From Opitutaceae bacterium (GTDB lineage: Bacteria > Verrucomicrobiota > Verrucomicrobiia > Opitutales > Opitutaceae), in NCBI GenBank assembly GCA_041395105.1, contig JAWLBB010000001.1, positions 62,001 through 126,000 on the forward strand: a stretch of 64,000 nt of DNA, read 5' to 3'. The stretch's first letter is position 1; the number at the start of each line of letters is the position of its first letter. A program made the position numbers and the translations under genes. Below the pieces are notes generated by a model that saw only the letters and a list, made by a program, of their open reading frames with translations, did no database searches and was not told where the DNA came from. Below, in pieces: positions 17,024-24,965 of this stretch.

Positions 17024-18028
17024 GTGGCTGAAATCCTCGACGATTCTCCGGCGAACATCGAACGCCTGGCCAAGGCGTTGCTGGCGGATCGTCTTGTTGC
17101 TGTACCGACGGAAACAGTCTACGGTCTGGCCGGAAACGCCCTGAGTGCGGAAGCCTGCGCCGCGATCTTTGAAGCCAAAGGCCGGCCGGCTCACGATCCG
17201 TTGATCGTTCACCTCTCGGATCTGGACATGCTCGGGGAAGTGGCGGTGCCGGACCCTCTGACCCGAACCCTCGCCGAGGCTTTCTGGCCCGGCCCGCTGA
17301 CCCTCATCCTCAAGAAACGCCCGAAGGTTCCCTCCCTGGTGACCTCCGGTTTGGAGACGGTGGCGGTCCGGATTCCGGCCCATCAGGTCTTCCAAAAACT
17401 GATCGCGGCCGCCCGGATACCTCTGGCCGCCCCGAGTGCCAATCCTTTCGGCTACATCAGCCCGACCACCAGCGCCCATGTGGCCGCCCAATTGGGAGAC
17501 CGGATTGGTTTTATCCTCGAGGGCGGACCCTGTCGGATCGGCATCGAGTCCACCATCCTCGATCTGGTCACTGGGTCGCTTCCCAGAATACTGAGACCCG
17601 GCGCTGTATCCGAGGATCAGATACGCGCGGTGCTCGGGCCGATCCAGAAGGGGCCATTCGCGGTCGCCTCCCCTTCCGAAACCCAAGGGCTCATCGCCCC
17701 CGGCCTTCTGGATCGTCACTACAGTCCAGGCACACCGCTGGTGCTGAGGACCCGGCCATTTGCGTCCGAGGAACTCATGAATCTTCCGACTGATGTGGCC
17801 GCGCTTTGCATCCAAAAACCAGGAGATGCACGGCCCAACATATTCTGGCTATCGGAAGACGGTGATCCACGCGAAGTTGCGCGAAGGCTTTTCTCGATGC
17901 TCCGCGACCTCGACCGGGCCGGATTTGGTTCAATTGAGGCAGAGCCCATGACGGACGAGGCTGACTTGGGGCGAGCCATTAATGACCGTCTGCGCCGCGC
18001 CGCCGGCCGAGGGAATCAGGTTCGGTGA
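17024..18028 (+). CDS. tsaC: Threonylcarbamoyl-AMP synthase, Sua5 type
   Basis: Makes threonylcarbamoyl-AMP from threonine, bicarbonate and ATP for the t6A37 modification of ANN-decoding tRNAs. At 334 aa it is the long Sua5 form: a YrdC domain (about 10-205) with VPTETVYGLAGNA, KGRPAHDPLIVH and the SANPFGYISPTT motif, then a C-terminal Sua5 domain (about 220-330). The start is GTG at 17024, directly ahead of the domain. It follows rpsR by 41 bp, and a GC stem (16995-17008) lies between them, so both translation genes may share a transcript. Confidence 0.92.
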   Translation: MAEILDDSPANIERLAKALLADRLVAVPTETVYGLAGNALSAEACAAIFEAKGRPAHDPLIVHLSDLDMLGEVAVPDPLTRTLAEAFWPGPLTLILKKRPKVPSLVTSGLETVAVRIPAHQVFQKLIAAARIPLAAPSANPFGYISPTTSAHVAAQLGDRIGFILEGGPCRIGIESTILDLVTGSLPRILRPGAVSEDQIRAVLGPIQKGPFAVASPSETQGLIAPGLLDRHYSPGTPLVLRTRPFASEELMNLPTDVAALCIQKPGDARPNIFWLSEDGDPREVARRLFSMLRDLDRAGFGSIEAEPMTDEADLGRAINDRLRRAAGRGNQVR

Positions 18029-18090
18029 GTGCGACCGACGCCCGCGTGTCGCATGCCAGAGGTCTTGCGCCTCGACCAACCATCCCAATC

Positions 18091-18111
18091 GAGGCGTAAA
18101 GCCTCTCCTAC
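18091..18111. repeat. REP-like stem-loop, isolated copy
   Basis: GAGGC-GTAAA-GCCTC followed by TCCTAC, identical to the core at 12061. It lies in the 120-bp gap between the Sua5-type gene and the end of the convergent outer-membrane gene. Only the core and a few flanking bases are shared with the 88-bp units, so the core is the unit that disperses. On the minus strand it begins with GTAG. Confidence 0.75.
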
Positions 18112-18148
18112 ACATTGGGAACCGGAAAGCCGAGCCGTCCTCTGTCTC

Positions 18149-19312
18149 TCAATAACGGGCATTGACCGAGAAAGACACGACGTTGCTGTCGAATTCCGCC
18201 AACTGCAGGGTCGACGTGTTCATCCGGAAGATATACCCGGCTGACATCGACATGAATTGATTCGGGGAATAACTGACGTCGATATTCCCGGTCCAATAAT
18301 TGTCGACCCGCGCCGAATCCACATAATCCGCGATCTCGTAGCTAAGGCCCGCCGCGGCGTTCCAACGCTCGGCAAAGCCATAACTCATGTTCAGTCCGAC
18401 CAGAGTCTGCAGATAGGAAGTACCGGCAATGGCCGAGTTGCCGAAATCGCGGCGGGCGATCGCCGAATAGATCATCCGGGGAGTGGCCACCCAGGTGAGG
18501 ACACCGTTGACCGGAATGATCGTGCCGCTTTCACCATTGGCCAGTTGCCGGTTGGTCAGGCCCACCTCGATATCGCCTGAGAGAGTCGGCGTGATCTCCC
18601 GGGACGTCCCGATTGAGACCGTGTGGTCGACCGAGTCCTGATCCTCAAAGCCACTGATCATGGTAGCCCGGTAAGTGTAACCGGCCCGGACATCCGTCTT
18701 GGCCGTTACCTCATACATCACGCGGACCGGCACCGTGATTGACGATTGATTCGAATAACCGTCGGTGCTGTATTCGGTCGTGCTGTAGGTGATACCTCCA
18801 CTCAGCCGGGTCTTGCCGGTCAGGGCGTAGGTACCGTCGATCGATGCGGTGTAGTTCGTGCTCTTGACCAGCCGACCCAGGCCGATGGCGTCGCGGGAAT
18901 TGTATTCCGACGGGGTGACCGAGGCCGCGACGGTGACCGAACTCTGTGCCCCGGCCAGAGTCGCACTGCCCGAGAACGCCATATTGTCGGTGTTGTTCTC
19001 CGACCGGCTGTTGTAGAAAACGTAGTTCTTGCGGAACATGACATTGGCGCTGTTCCGGGTATCGGGACTGCCAAACTCCATCTGGACGCCCGCAGTCACC
19101 GTGGTGACGATGTCGCTCTGCGTATTCAACCGTGACAAATAAAGGTTGTCATCGTAACGAACCGAAAGGCCGCCGAGCAGATAGACATGGATATTTTCAC
19201 CCACTGCGGCGAAGGGCATCGCCGCTGCCCTGGGGGTCGAGAAAACGGCAGACAGGACCACACCTGCGAGGACAGGAAGGAAAAACCGTCGATTCTGCAG
19301 CCGCGCCATCAT
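18149..19312 (-). CDS. Outer-membrane beta-barrel protein
   Basis: Predicted 387-aa secreted protein with a signal peptide (about 8-31) and no recognisable enzymatic motif. Mature sequence is made of alternating hydrophobic/polar stretches with many Tyr, Thr and Ser, such as AGVQMEFGS, RVMYEVTAKTDVRAGYTYRA and MSMSAGYIFRMN, as in amphipathic beta strands, and it ends in an aromatic residue (SVNARY) like a barrel-insertion signal. NIHVYLLGGLSVRYDDNLYLS resembles barrels found with exopolysaccharide export genes, but no such genes are adjacent. Role unknown. Confidence 0.75.
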   Translation of the reverse strand: MMARLQNRRFFLPVLAGVVLSAVFSTPRAAAMPFAAVGENIHVYLLGGLSVRYDDNLYLSRLNTQSDIVTTVTAGVQMEFGSPDTRNSANVMFRKNYVFYNSRSENNTDNMAFSGSATLAGAQSSVTVAASVTPSEYNSRDAIGLGRLVKSTNYTASIDGTYALTGKTRLSGGITYSTTEYSTDGYSNQSSITVPVRVMYEVTAKTDVRAGYTYRATMISGFEDQDSVDHTVSIGTSREITPTLSGDIEVGLTNRQLANGESGTIIPVNGVLTWVATPRMIYSAIARRDFGNSAIAGTSYLQTLVGLNMSYGFAERWNAAAGLSYEIADYVDSARVDNYWTGNIDVSYSPNQFMSMSAGYIFRMNTSTLQLAEFDSNVVSFSVNARY

Positions 19313-19636
19313 GAAAAAGTCGATTTCGGGAGCTTTCCCGACTTCCCGAATCTATTTGTAAAAAAGCCTGCTGACAAGAGAAGGTCAGGCAGGGTGGCCT
19401 CGATTGAGCCCTAGTGGATTCCCCCATCCCGTGGGGTATTTTACCTATGCCCGCAGCGACCGGAGAAATCCCGGCCCCTTTCAAGCGCTCGGTCCGCCCG
19501 GCGGGAGAGGATCAACCGATCGACTCCGACAGGTCGGCCGGGAAGCAAAGCCACTCGACGGGCTCGGGGCATGTCTCTCGTGCACCCGCAAGCAAGATAC
19601 AGAGTCCCCGGCACCTGGAATGTCCGCCGCAACCGA
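19313..19636. other. 324-bp gap between barrel and CNNM genes, with one hairpin
   Basis: No credible gene. It holds the upstream region of the barrel gene (minus strand) and the 3' flank of the CNNM gene. One clear feature is CCCCA-TCCCG-TGGGG at 19422-19436, followed by TATTTTACC; it could be a weak terminator read on the plus strand or a leader structure. A Gly/Arg/Ser-rich open frame here looks like chance coding in GC-rich DNA. Confidence 0.4.
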
Positions 19637-20959
19637 TCAACTGACCCCGAGCCCGTCCTCCATCGCTTCGGGAGACGGCAGCACGGTGACCTCGGTGCTC
19701 AGAACCCGGCGTTCGTCCACCTCCCGCACCAGGATCTGCAGCCTCCCCAGGACGACCGTTTCGTTGGCCAGGGGAATCCGGCCGAGTTCGGAGGTGATCA
19801 ATCCACCGAAGGTCGAAACATCCTCGGCATCGATCGGGATATCCAGAATATCACTGACATCATGGACCGGAGCCAGGCCGTCCACCTGAAACCGATCGTC
19901 CCCCAGCACCTGAATGAGGGATTCCTCACGATCAAACTCGTCCTGAATTTCGCCGACCAGTTCCTCGAGGATGTCTTCAAGAGTGATCGCGCCGACCGTG
20001 CCGCCGAATTCGTCGGTCACCAGGGCGAAGTGACTCTTCTGTCGGAGGAAACGCTGGAGAACGATCTCCAGGGGCTCATCGGCCGGGAACCTGAGGATCT
20101 CGCGCCGCACCGAACGCAGATCGACCAGCTTGTCCGGTCGCGAGGCACGGAAGATATCCTTGATGTGCACAAGGCCGATGCAGTGATCGAGATCGCCCTC
20201 GCAAAGGGGAAAACGGGTGTGACCCGTTCTCCTGGTCAGCGCGATATTCTCCGCCGGATCGTCCTCGAGATCGATGAACTGAATCTGGTTGCGGGGAAGC
20301 AGGATGTCCTGAGCCACGCGACGTCTCAGCTCGAGAACGTTCTGGAGCATCTTCTCGGCCAACGCCGGCATCGCTTCACCATCGCTGATCTCGGAGCGGA
20401 TCTGGGCCTCGACATCGATAAGGTTCAAATCGAGCCGGGAAGTCTGGCCGAGGATCCGCAGGACGAGATTCGAGGCCAGACCCAACACCATCAGAAACGG
20501 CGCGACAAAGAATGCGGTGATCCGGACCGGCCAGGTCGTCAGCCGGAGGGCCTGAACCGGATACTGGAGGGCGATGGTCCGGGGAACGAGTTCGCCGAGC
20601 ACAAAATGCAGGGCGACCGCTACAACGAAACTGATGACGAAGGCGCCGCGCACTTCCCACCGGCCCAGGGGCGCATCCAGGGATCCAAGAAGATGGAGGG
20701 TGAGCGGCAGAAGGACAAAACCAAGGCCGATCGTGCAAACCGTCACGCCGAGTCGGACCACCTTGAGCGTGGTACCCATTTCATCGAGCATCCTGGCGAC
20801 CATCGGGTTCTTGCGGGCACGGTCGAGGGCATCGGTCCCGAACCGGGTGAATCGCAGTTTGACCAGACTGAACTCGGTCGCCACAAACAGCGCGTTCAAC
20901 GCGAGGAGGGCGACCACAACCAGAAAGGTGGTCAGTATTTCGGAGAGCGACAGGTTCAC
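19637..20959 (-). CDS. CNNM/CorC (HlyC) family membrane protein with CBS domains
   Basis: Inner-membrane protein of 440 aa. N-terminal DUF21/CNNM domain with three to four membrane segments (about 8-155), containing LNALFVATEFSLVKLRF. A CBS pair (about 205-325) includes VHIKDIF and FALVTDEFGGTVGAITLEDI, and the C-terminal CorC_HlyC domain occupies about 345-425. The family is linked to Mg/Co transport or resistance; several members are Na-dependent Mg exporters. Its ATG overlaps the stop of hisC by 4 bp (ATGA), so it is translated from the hisC transcript. Confidence 0.9.
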   Translation of the reverse strand: MNLSLSEILTTFLVVVALLALNALFVATEFSLVKLRFTRFGTDALDRARKNPMVARMLDEMGTTLKVVRLGVTVCTIGLGFVLLPLTLHLLGSLDAPLGRWEVRGAFVISFVVAVALHFVLGELVPRTIALQYPVQALRLTTWPVRITAFFVAPFLMVLGLASNLVLRILGQTSRLDLNLIDVEAQIRSEISDGEAMPALAEKMLQNVLELRRRVAQDILLPRNQIQFIDLEDDPAENIALTRRTGHTRFPLCEGDLDHCIGLVHIKDIFRASRPDKLVDLRSVRREILRFPADEPLEIVLQRFLRQKSHFALVTDEFGGTVGAITLEDILEELVGEIQDEFDREESLIQVLGDDRFQVDGLAPVHDVSDILDIPIDAEDVSTFGGLITSELGRIPLANETVVLGRLQILVREVDERRVLSTEVTVLPSPEAMEDGLGVS

Positions 20960-22110
20960 AATGGCAATCGACCGGAGGTCAGGCTACCCGTCCCGGTCCG
21001 GCGGGTCAATCCTGCCAATTCGTCGAGAAACCTCTGATTCTCCGGGAGAGTCCCCACCGAGACACGAATCCACTCCCCCATCCCGTATCCGGCCATTGGA
21101 CGGACGATCACCCCGGCGGCCTGGAGAGCCCGGAAAACGCCGGCCCCATCCCCCACCCTTACAGTGATGAAGTTGGCGACGCTCGGGATGAACTCCAGCC
21201 CGAGTCGGGTCAAACCGGCGGCGAGGAACCGCAATCCATCCGCGTTCGATCGGCGGCAACGCTCGACATGCGCGCGGTCGCCGATGGCCGCGATGGCAGC
21301 CGCCTGGGCGACGGCGTTCAGATTGAACGGCTGGCGGACCCGATTGAGCAGGGCAATGAGTTCCGGGGCGGCGTAGCCATACCCCACGCGGAGTCCGGCG
21401 AGTCCGTGGATCTTGGAAAAGGTCCGGGTGCCGATCACCTTGCGGCCCGCGGCAATCAGCGGGCGCAGGTCGGGCGGGTTCTCCAGATACTCCGCATAGG
21501 CTTCGTCAAAGATGAAGACCACGGACTCCGGCAGATCGCGGACAAAGGCCTCGATCTCCGCCTGGGAATTGGCCGTTCCGGTGGGGTTGTTCGGGCTGGG
21601 CAGGTAAACCAGCCTGGTCCGCTCGGTCACCGCCGCCGCCAGCCGCGCAAGGTCATGCCGGTGGTCAACCAGGGGCACCTCGACCGGTCGGGCGCCAAAG
21701 AGAAGCGTGACCAGCTTGCAGACAACAAAGGCCGGCCACCCCGAAACGACTTCATCCCCGGGTTGGAGAAAAACGTGGCCGAGCAGTTCAAAGATCTCAT
21801 TGGAACCGTTGCCCAGGATGAACTGATCCGTGCCAAGACCATGCAGTTCGGCCAACCGGTCCCGCAGCGCGCAGCCGCCGCCATCGGGATAGAGGCGGAT
21901 TTTCTCGAGAGCGCGCCGGCCCGCTTCGACCGCCGCCGGTGAAGGACCCAGCGGATTCTCGTTCGAGGCCAGCTTGATCACGGTGGCCGGGTCCAGACCC
22001 AGCTCGCGAGCGACGTCGTCGATCGGCTTGCCCGGCTCGTAAAAGGGCTGGCTGAGGGCCTCGGGACGCGCCAGGTCCGCATAGGTGGGCGCTGTGGTAT
22101 CGCTGCGCAT
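20956..22110 (-). CDS. hisC: Histidinol-phosphate aminotransferase
   Basis: PLP-dependent class I/II aminotransferase of about 384 aa, converting imidazole-acetol phosphate to histidinol phosphate in histidine biosynthesis. Conserved parts: IKLASNENPLGPSP, YPDGGGCALRDRLA, ILGNGSNEIFELL, SPNNPTGT, FDEAYAEY and TFSKIHGLAGLRVGYG with the PLP lysine (Lys233). I use the ATG at 22110; one at 22134 adds eight residues, and the frame is open beyond that into the divergent gene. Not with other his genes; it may also act on aromatic amino acids. First gene of a two-gene unit with the CNNM protein. Confidence 0.9.
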   Translation of the reverse strand: MRSDTTAPTYADLARPEALSQPFYEPGKPIDDVARELGLDPATVIKLASNENPLGPSPAAVEAGRRALEKIRLYPDGGGCALRDRLAELHGLGTDQFILGNGSNEIFELLGHVFLQPGDEVVSGWPAFVVCKLVTLLFGARPVEVPLVDHRHDLARLAAAVTERTRLVYLPSPNNPTGTANSQAEIEAFVRDLPESVVFIFDEAYAEYLENPPDLRPLIAAGRKVIGTRTFSKIHGLAGLRVGYGYAAPELIALLNRVRQPFNLNAVAQAAAIAAIGDRAHVERCRRSNADGLRFLAAGLTRLGLEFIPSVANFITVRVGDGAGVFRALQAAGVIVRPMAGYGMGEWIRVSVGTLPENQRFLDELAGLTRRTGTGSLTSGRLPL

Positions 22111-22186
22111 AGTCGCTGATTGGAAAACCGTCATTAACGCAGACAATTCTCGCCTGTAAAGGAATTCGGTTCTACGCCTGTCCACC

Positions 22187-23242
22187 GTGAGAACGCTTGT
22201 GCTGATTCTTCCGCTCCTGCTTCCACCCATTCTCCACCCGGCTGCGGACGATTTTACAGTCATCGACGGAGTCCTTGACGGGGCGCCCTATCAGATCGCG
22301 ATTCCCGCCCGGATCAACGGCAACGTCCTGATTCATGCCCATGGTTTCCGCCCTGTGGAAGAACCGCTTGTCGCGGAACTGGAACTCGAGAACACCGCCC
22401 ATCGTCGATTCCTCGACAATGGGTGGATCATCGCCATGAGCGCCTACCGACGAAACGGGATGATCGTCGAAGACGCGATGACCGATCTACTGAATCTGCG
22501 GGACCGGATCGAGGAGGACCAGGGCCCCCTCGCCATGGTTGTGCTGGAAGGACAATCGATGGGCGGAGCGATCGTCACCCACCTTGCCGAGTCCCATCAG
22601 GATCGATTTCACGGCGCCCTCGCCCTCGGCGCGGCCCTGGGTGTCACCGATCCCGGACAACCCCTCTCCCTGAGCCATCGTCCCAGGATCCCGCTGCTGT
22701 TTGTATCCAACCGGTCCGAGATGGCGGATCCGCTCGACTATGTGGCCGCCGCCGCCGATGCCTCGGTCAGGCCCGTTCTCTGGACGGTTGATCGCGATGG
22801 GCACGTCAACCTCAACGAGGACGAGCGATTGATCGCCCTGGACGCACTCGTGGCCTGGATCAGCACCGGCATGATCGATCCCGACCGGGACATCACCGTC
22901 GAACACGTCCCGGAGGTTTCGGAAGTCGTCCTTGAGAACGGGACCGGCATCGGCCGGGTCATCAGGATCACGTCGACCCACGGCAACGTTTTCATCAATT
23001 TCAACGACCGCGACTTCCGCCGGCTCTCGATCAGTCCCGGAGACGACTTCCGGCTTACGATTGGAGAAACCTCTGTGACTGTCCGCTTCGGGACCACCTT
23101 TTCAGACGTGCCCGTCGGGGCGTGGATTGCCTTCCCCACGGCGGACGGAGACACCATCGTGGCGATCAACCGCGGCAACGCCTTCAATCATCTGCAGCCC
23201 GGGATCGGCGACCCCGTCAGGATCACCCCGCTGGATCAATAG
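22187..23242 (+). CDS. Secreted alpha/beta hydrolase fused to a SAM-hydrolase-type C-terminal domain
   Basis: A 351-aa protein with a signal peptide (about 1-20). Residues 28-230 form an alpha/beta hydrolase: oxyanion region HAHGF (50-54), nucleophile elbow GQSMGG with Ser124, and catalytic His in RDGHVN (His206). Residues 255-348 match a different fold: GNVFINFND followed by TFSDVPVGAWIAF and AINRGNAFNHLQPGIGDPV. This is the pattern of the C-terminal domain of SAM hydroxide adenosyltransferases (DUF62). The N-terminal catalytic domain of that family is absent. Divergent from hisC, convergent with ggt (7-bp overlap of ends). Substrate unknown. Confidence 0.75.
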   Translation: MRTLVLILPLLLPPILHPAADDFTVIDGVLDGAPYQIAIPARINGNVLIHAHGFRPVEEPLVAELELENTAHRRFLDNGWIIAMSAYRRNGMIVEDAMTDLLNLRDRIEEDQGPLAMVVLEGQSMGGAIVTHLAESHQDRFHGALALGAALGVTDPGQPLSLSHRPRIPLLFVSNRSEMADPLDYVAAAADASVRPVLWTVDRDGHVNLNEDERLIALDALVAWISTGMIDPDRDITVEHVPEVSEVVLENGTGIGRVIRITSTHGNVFINFNDRDFRRLSISPGDDFRLTIGETSVTVRFGTTFSDVPVGAWIAFPTADGDTIVAINRGNAFNHLQPGIGDPVRITPLDQ

Positions 23243-24954
23243 CCGACTGCCATCGAACGCGGATTCCTCGGGTCGGCCGCCCCCTGGCGGGTTCCCGTGG
23301 CGGGATCGACAAGGATGGCCGCGGCGTCACCCCAATACCGCTTGTCACGGGGAGGATCATCAACGAACGGAGACAAGCGGTGACCCCGGGCCTCAAGGGC
23401 CCGAGCAACATCGGGAGCCAACGCAAAAGGCTCGAAGCGGATCTCGTCGGGCATCCATTGATGATGGAACCGGGGAAGATCGACCGCCTGCTGGATATTC
23501 ATGCCGTGGTCGACCACGTTGACCAGGACCTGGAAGACGATATTGATGATCTTTGGCCCCCCCGGACTGCCCAGAACCATGAAAAGCTCATTGTCCCGTA
23601 GGACAATCGACGGTGTCATCGAGGAGAGCGGCCGCTTTCCCCCGGCAATGGCATTGGCCTCCCCCTGAATCAACCCGAAGGAATTGGTTATCCCCGGCTT
23701 TGAGGTGAAGTCATCCATCTCGTTGTTCAGCAGAACCCCCGTTCCGGGGACGGTCACATTGCAGCCGTATTGCCGGTTCAGCGTGTAGGTGGTCGACACC
23801 GCACCACCTTCTTCGTCCACGATCGAGAAATGGGTGGTTTCGGGCGATTCGTAGCCGACGGGCCGGCCGGGGGAGACGGCCTCGCTCTTCGTGGCACGCT
23901 CCGGTTCGAAATCGGCCATCCGGTCGACGGCGTAATCCCGGGAAACCAACCCGTCAACCGGAACATCGACAAAGGCGGGATCGCCGGGAAACTGGGCTCG
24001 GTCGCGAAAGGCCCGGCGCATCGCCTCCGTCATCAGATGAATCGTTTCCGATCCGCCGAAGCCGAGTGCGCCGAGGTCGTGGGGCTCGACCATCTGGAGC
24101 ATCTGCAGCAGACAGATCCCGCCCGAACTCGGAGGCGGCATGGTGAGGATTTCCAGACCGCGGTAACGGCCGCGCAGCGGTGCGCGCTCGACCGGACGAT
24201 AGGCGGCGAGATCCTCCCGGGTGATGAGTCCACCATTCGCCGTCATTGACTCCGCGATCAACCGGGCGGTCTCGCCGGCATAAAACCCTTCCCGTCCGGA
24301 TTGCTGAATGCGCTCGATCGTCGCGGCGAGATCACTCTGCACAAAACGGTCACCCGCATTCCAATACAAACCGTCGCGCAGGAAAATCCGGCGCGTTTCG
24401 GGAAACTGCCCGAGAGCCTCGGCGTGGGTCCGCAGCTTCGCGGCCATCGCCCCGGACATGACAAAACCCTCCGCGGCCAGTCGTCGCGCCGGCTCGAGGA
24501 CAACGGACCGGTCCAGACGCCCGTACTTTTCGAGCGCCAGCAGGAGACCGGCCACGGTTCCGGGAACCCCGGCCGCCCGGTAACCGTAGAGGGACGCCAT
24601 GGGAATGACCTGGCCATCCTCATCAAGGTAAAGATCACGTCCCGCGGCCGCCGGGGCGACCTCCCGGAAATCAATCGCGGTGGAACTTCCGTCGGCCATC
24701 CGGATCACCATGAAACCGCCTCCGCCTAGATTGCCGGCGATCGGGAAAGTCACGGCCAGCGCAAAGCCGACTCCGACCGCCGCATCCACGGCGTTGCCGC
24801 CCTGTCGCAGGATGTCCACCCCGACTTGCGAGGCCAGGGCATCGGCCGCCACCACCATGCCCCGGCGACCTTCGACCGGAAGCCGCTGCGCCCCGCCGGA
24901 AGCGGCGAGGAGGACCCAAATGGATACGAAAACGATCGACCGAGGCAACACCAT
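23236..24954 (-). CDS. ggt: Gamma-glutamyltransferase
   Basis: Periplasmic Ntn-hydrolase of 572 aa that cleaves gamma-glutamyl bonds of glutathione and related peptides. Signal peptide about 4-22. GNAVDAAVGVGFALAV at 53-68 and GNLGGGGFMVI are typical of the large subunit. Autocleavage is expected before Thr373 in ETTHFSIVDEEGG, with GVLLNNEMDDF and the PLSSMTPSIV region in the small subunit. Length is standard. It ends 7 bp inside the convergent hydrolase gene and starts 12 bp after the helicase gene ends, so it may be read from the helicase transcript. Confidence 0.93.
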   Translation of the reverse strand: MVLPRSIVFVSIWVLLAASGGAQRLPVEGRRGMVVAADALASQVGVDILRQGGNAVDAAVGVGFALAVTFPIAGNLGGGGFMVIRMADGSSTAIDFREVAPAAAGRDLYLDEDGQVIPMASLYGYRAAGVPGTVAGLLLALEKYGRLDRSVVLEPARRLAAEGFVMSGAMAAKLRTHAEALGQFPETRRIFLRDGLYWNAGDRFVQSDLAATIERIQQSGREGFYAGETARLIAESMTANGGLITREDLAAYRPVERAPLRGRYRGLEILTMPPPSSGGICLLQMLQMVEPHDLGALGFGGSETIHLMTEAMRRAFRDRAQFPGDPAFVDVPVDGLVSRDYAVDRMADFEPERATKSEAVSPGRPVGYESPETTHFSIVDEEGGAVSTTYTLNRQYGCNVTVPGTGVLLNNEMDDFTSKPGITNSFGLIQGEANAIAGGKRPLSSMTPSIVLRDNELFMVLGSPGGPKIINIVFQVLVNVVDHGMNIQQAVDLPRFHHQWMPDEIRFEPFALAPDVARALEARGHRLSPFVDDPPRDKRYWGDAAAILVDPATGTRQGAADPRNPRSMAVGY

Positions 24955-24965
24955 CGGAAAAACGA

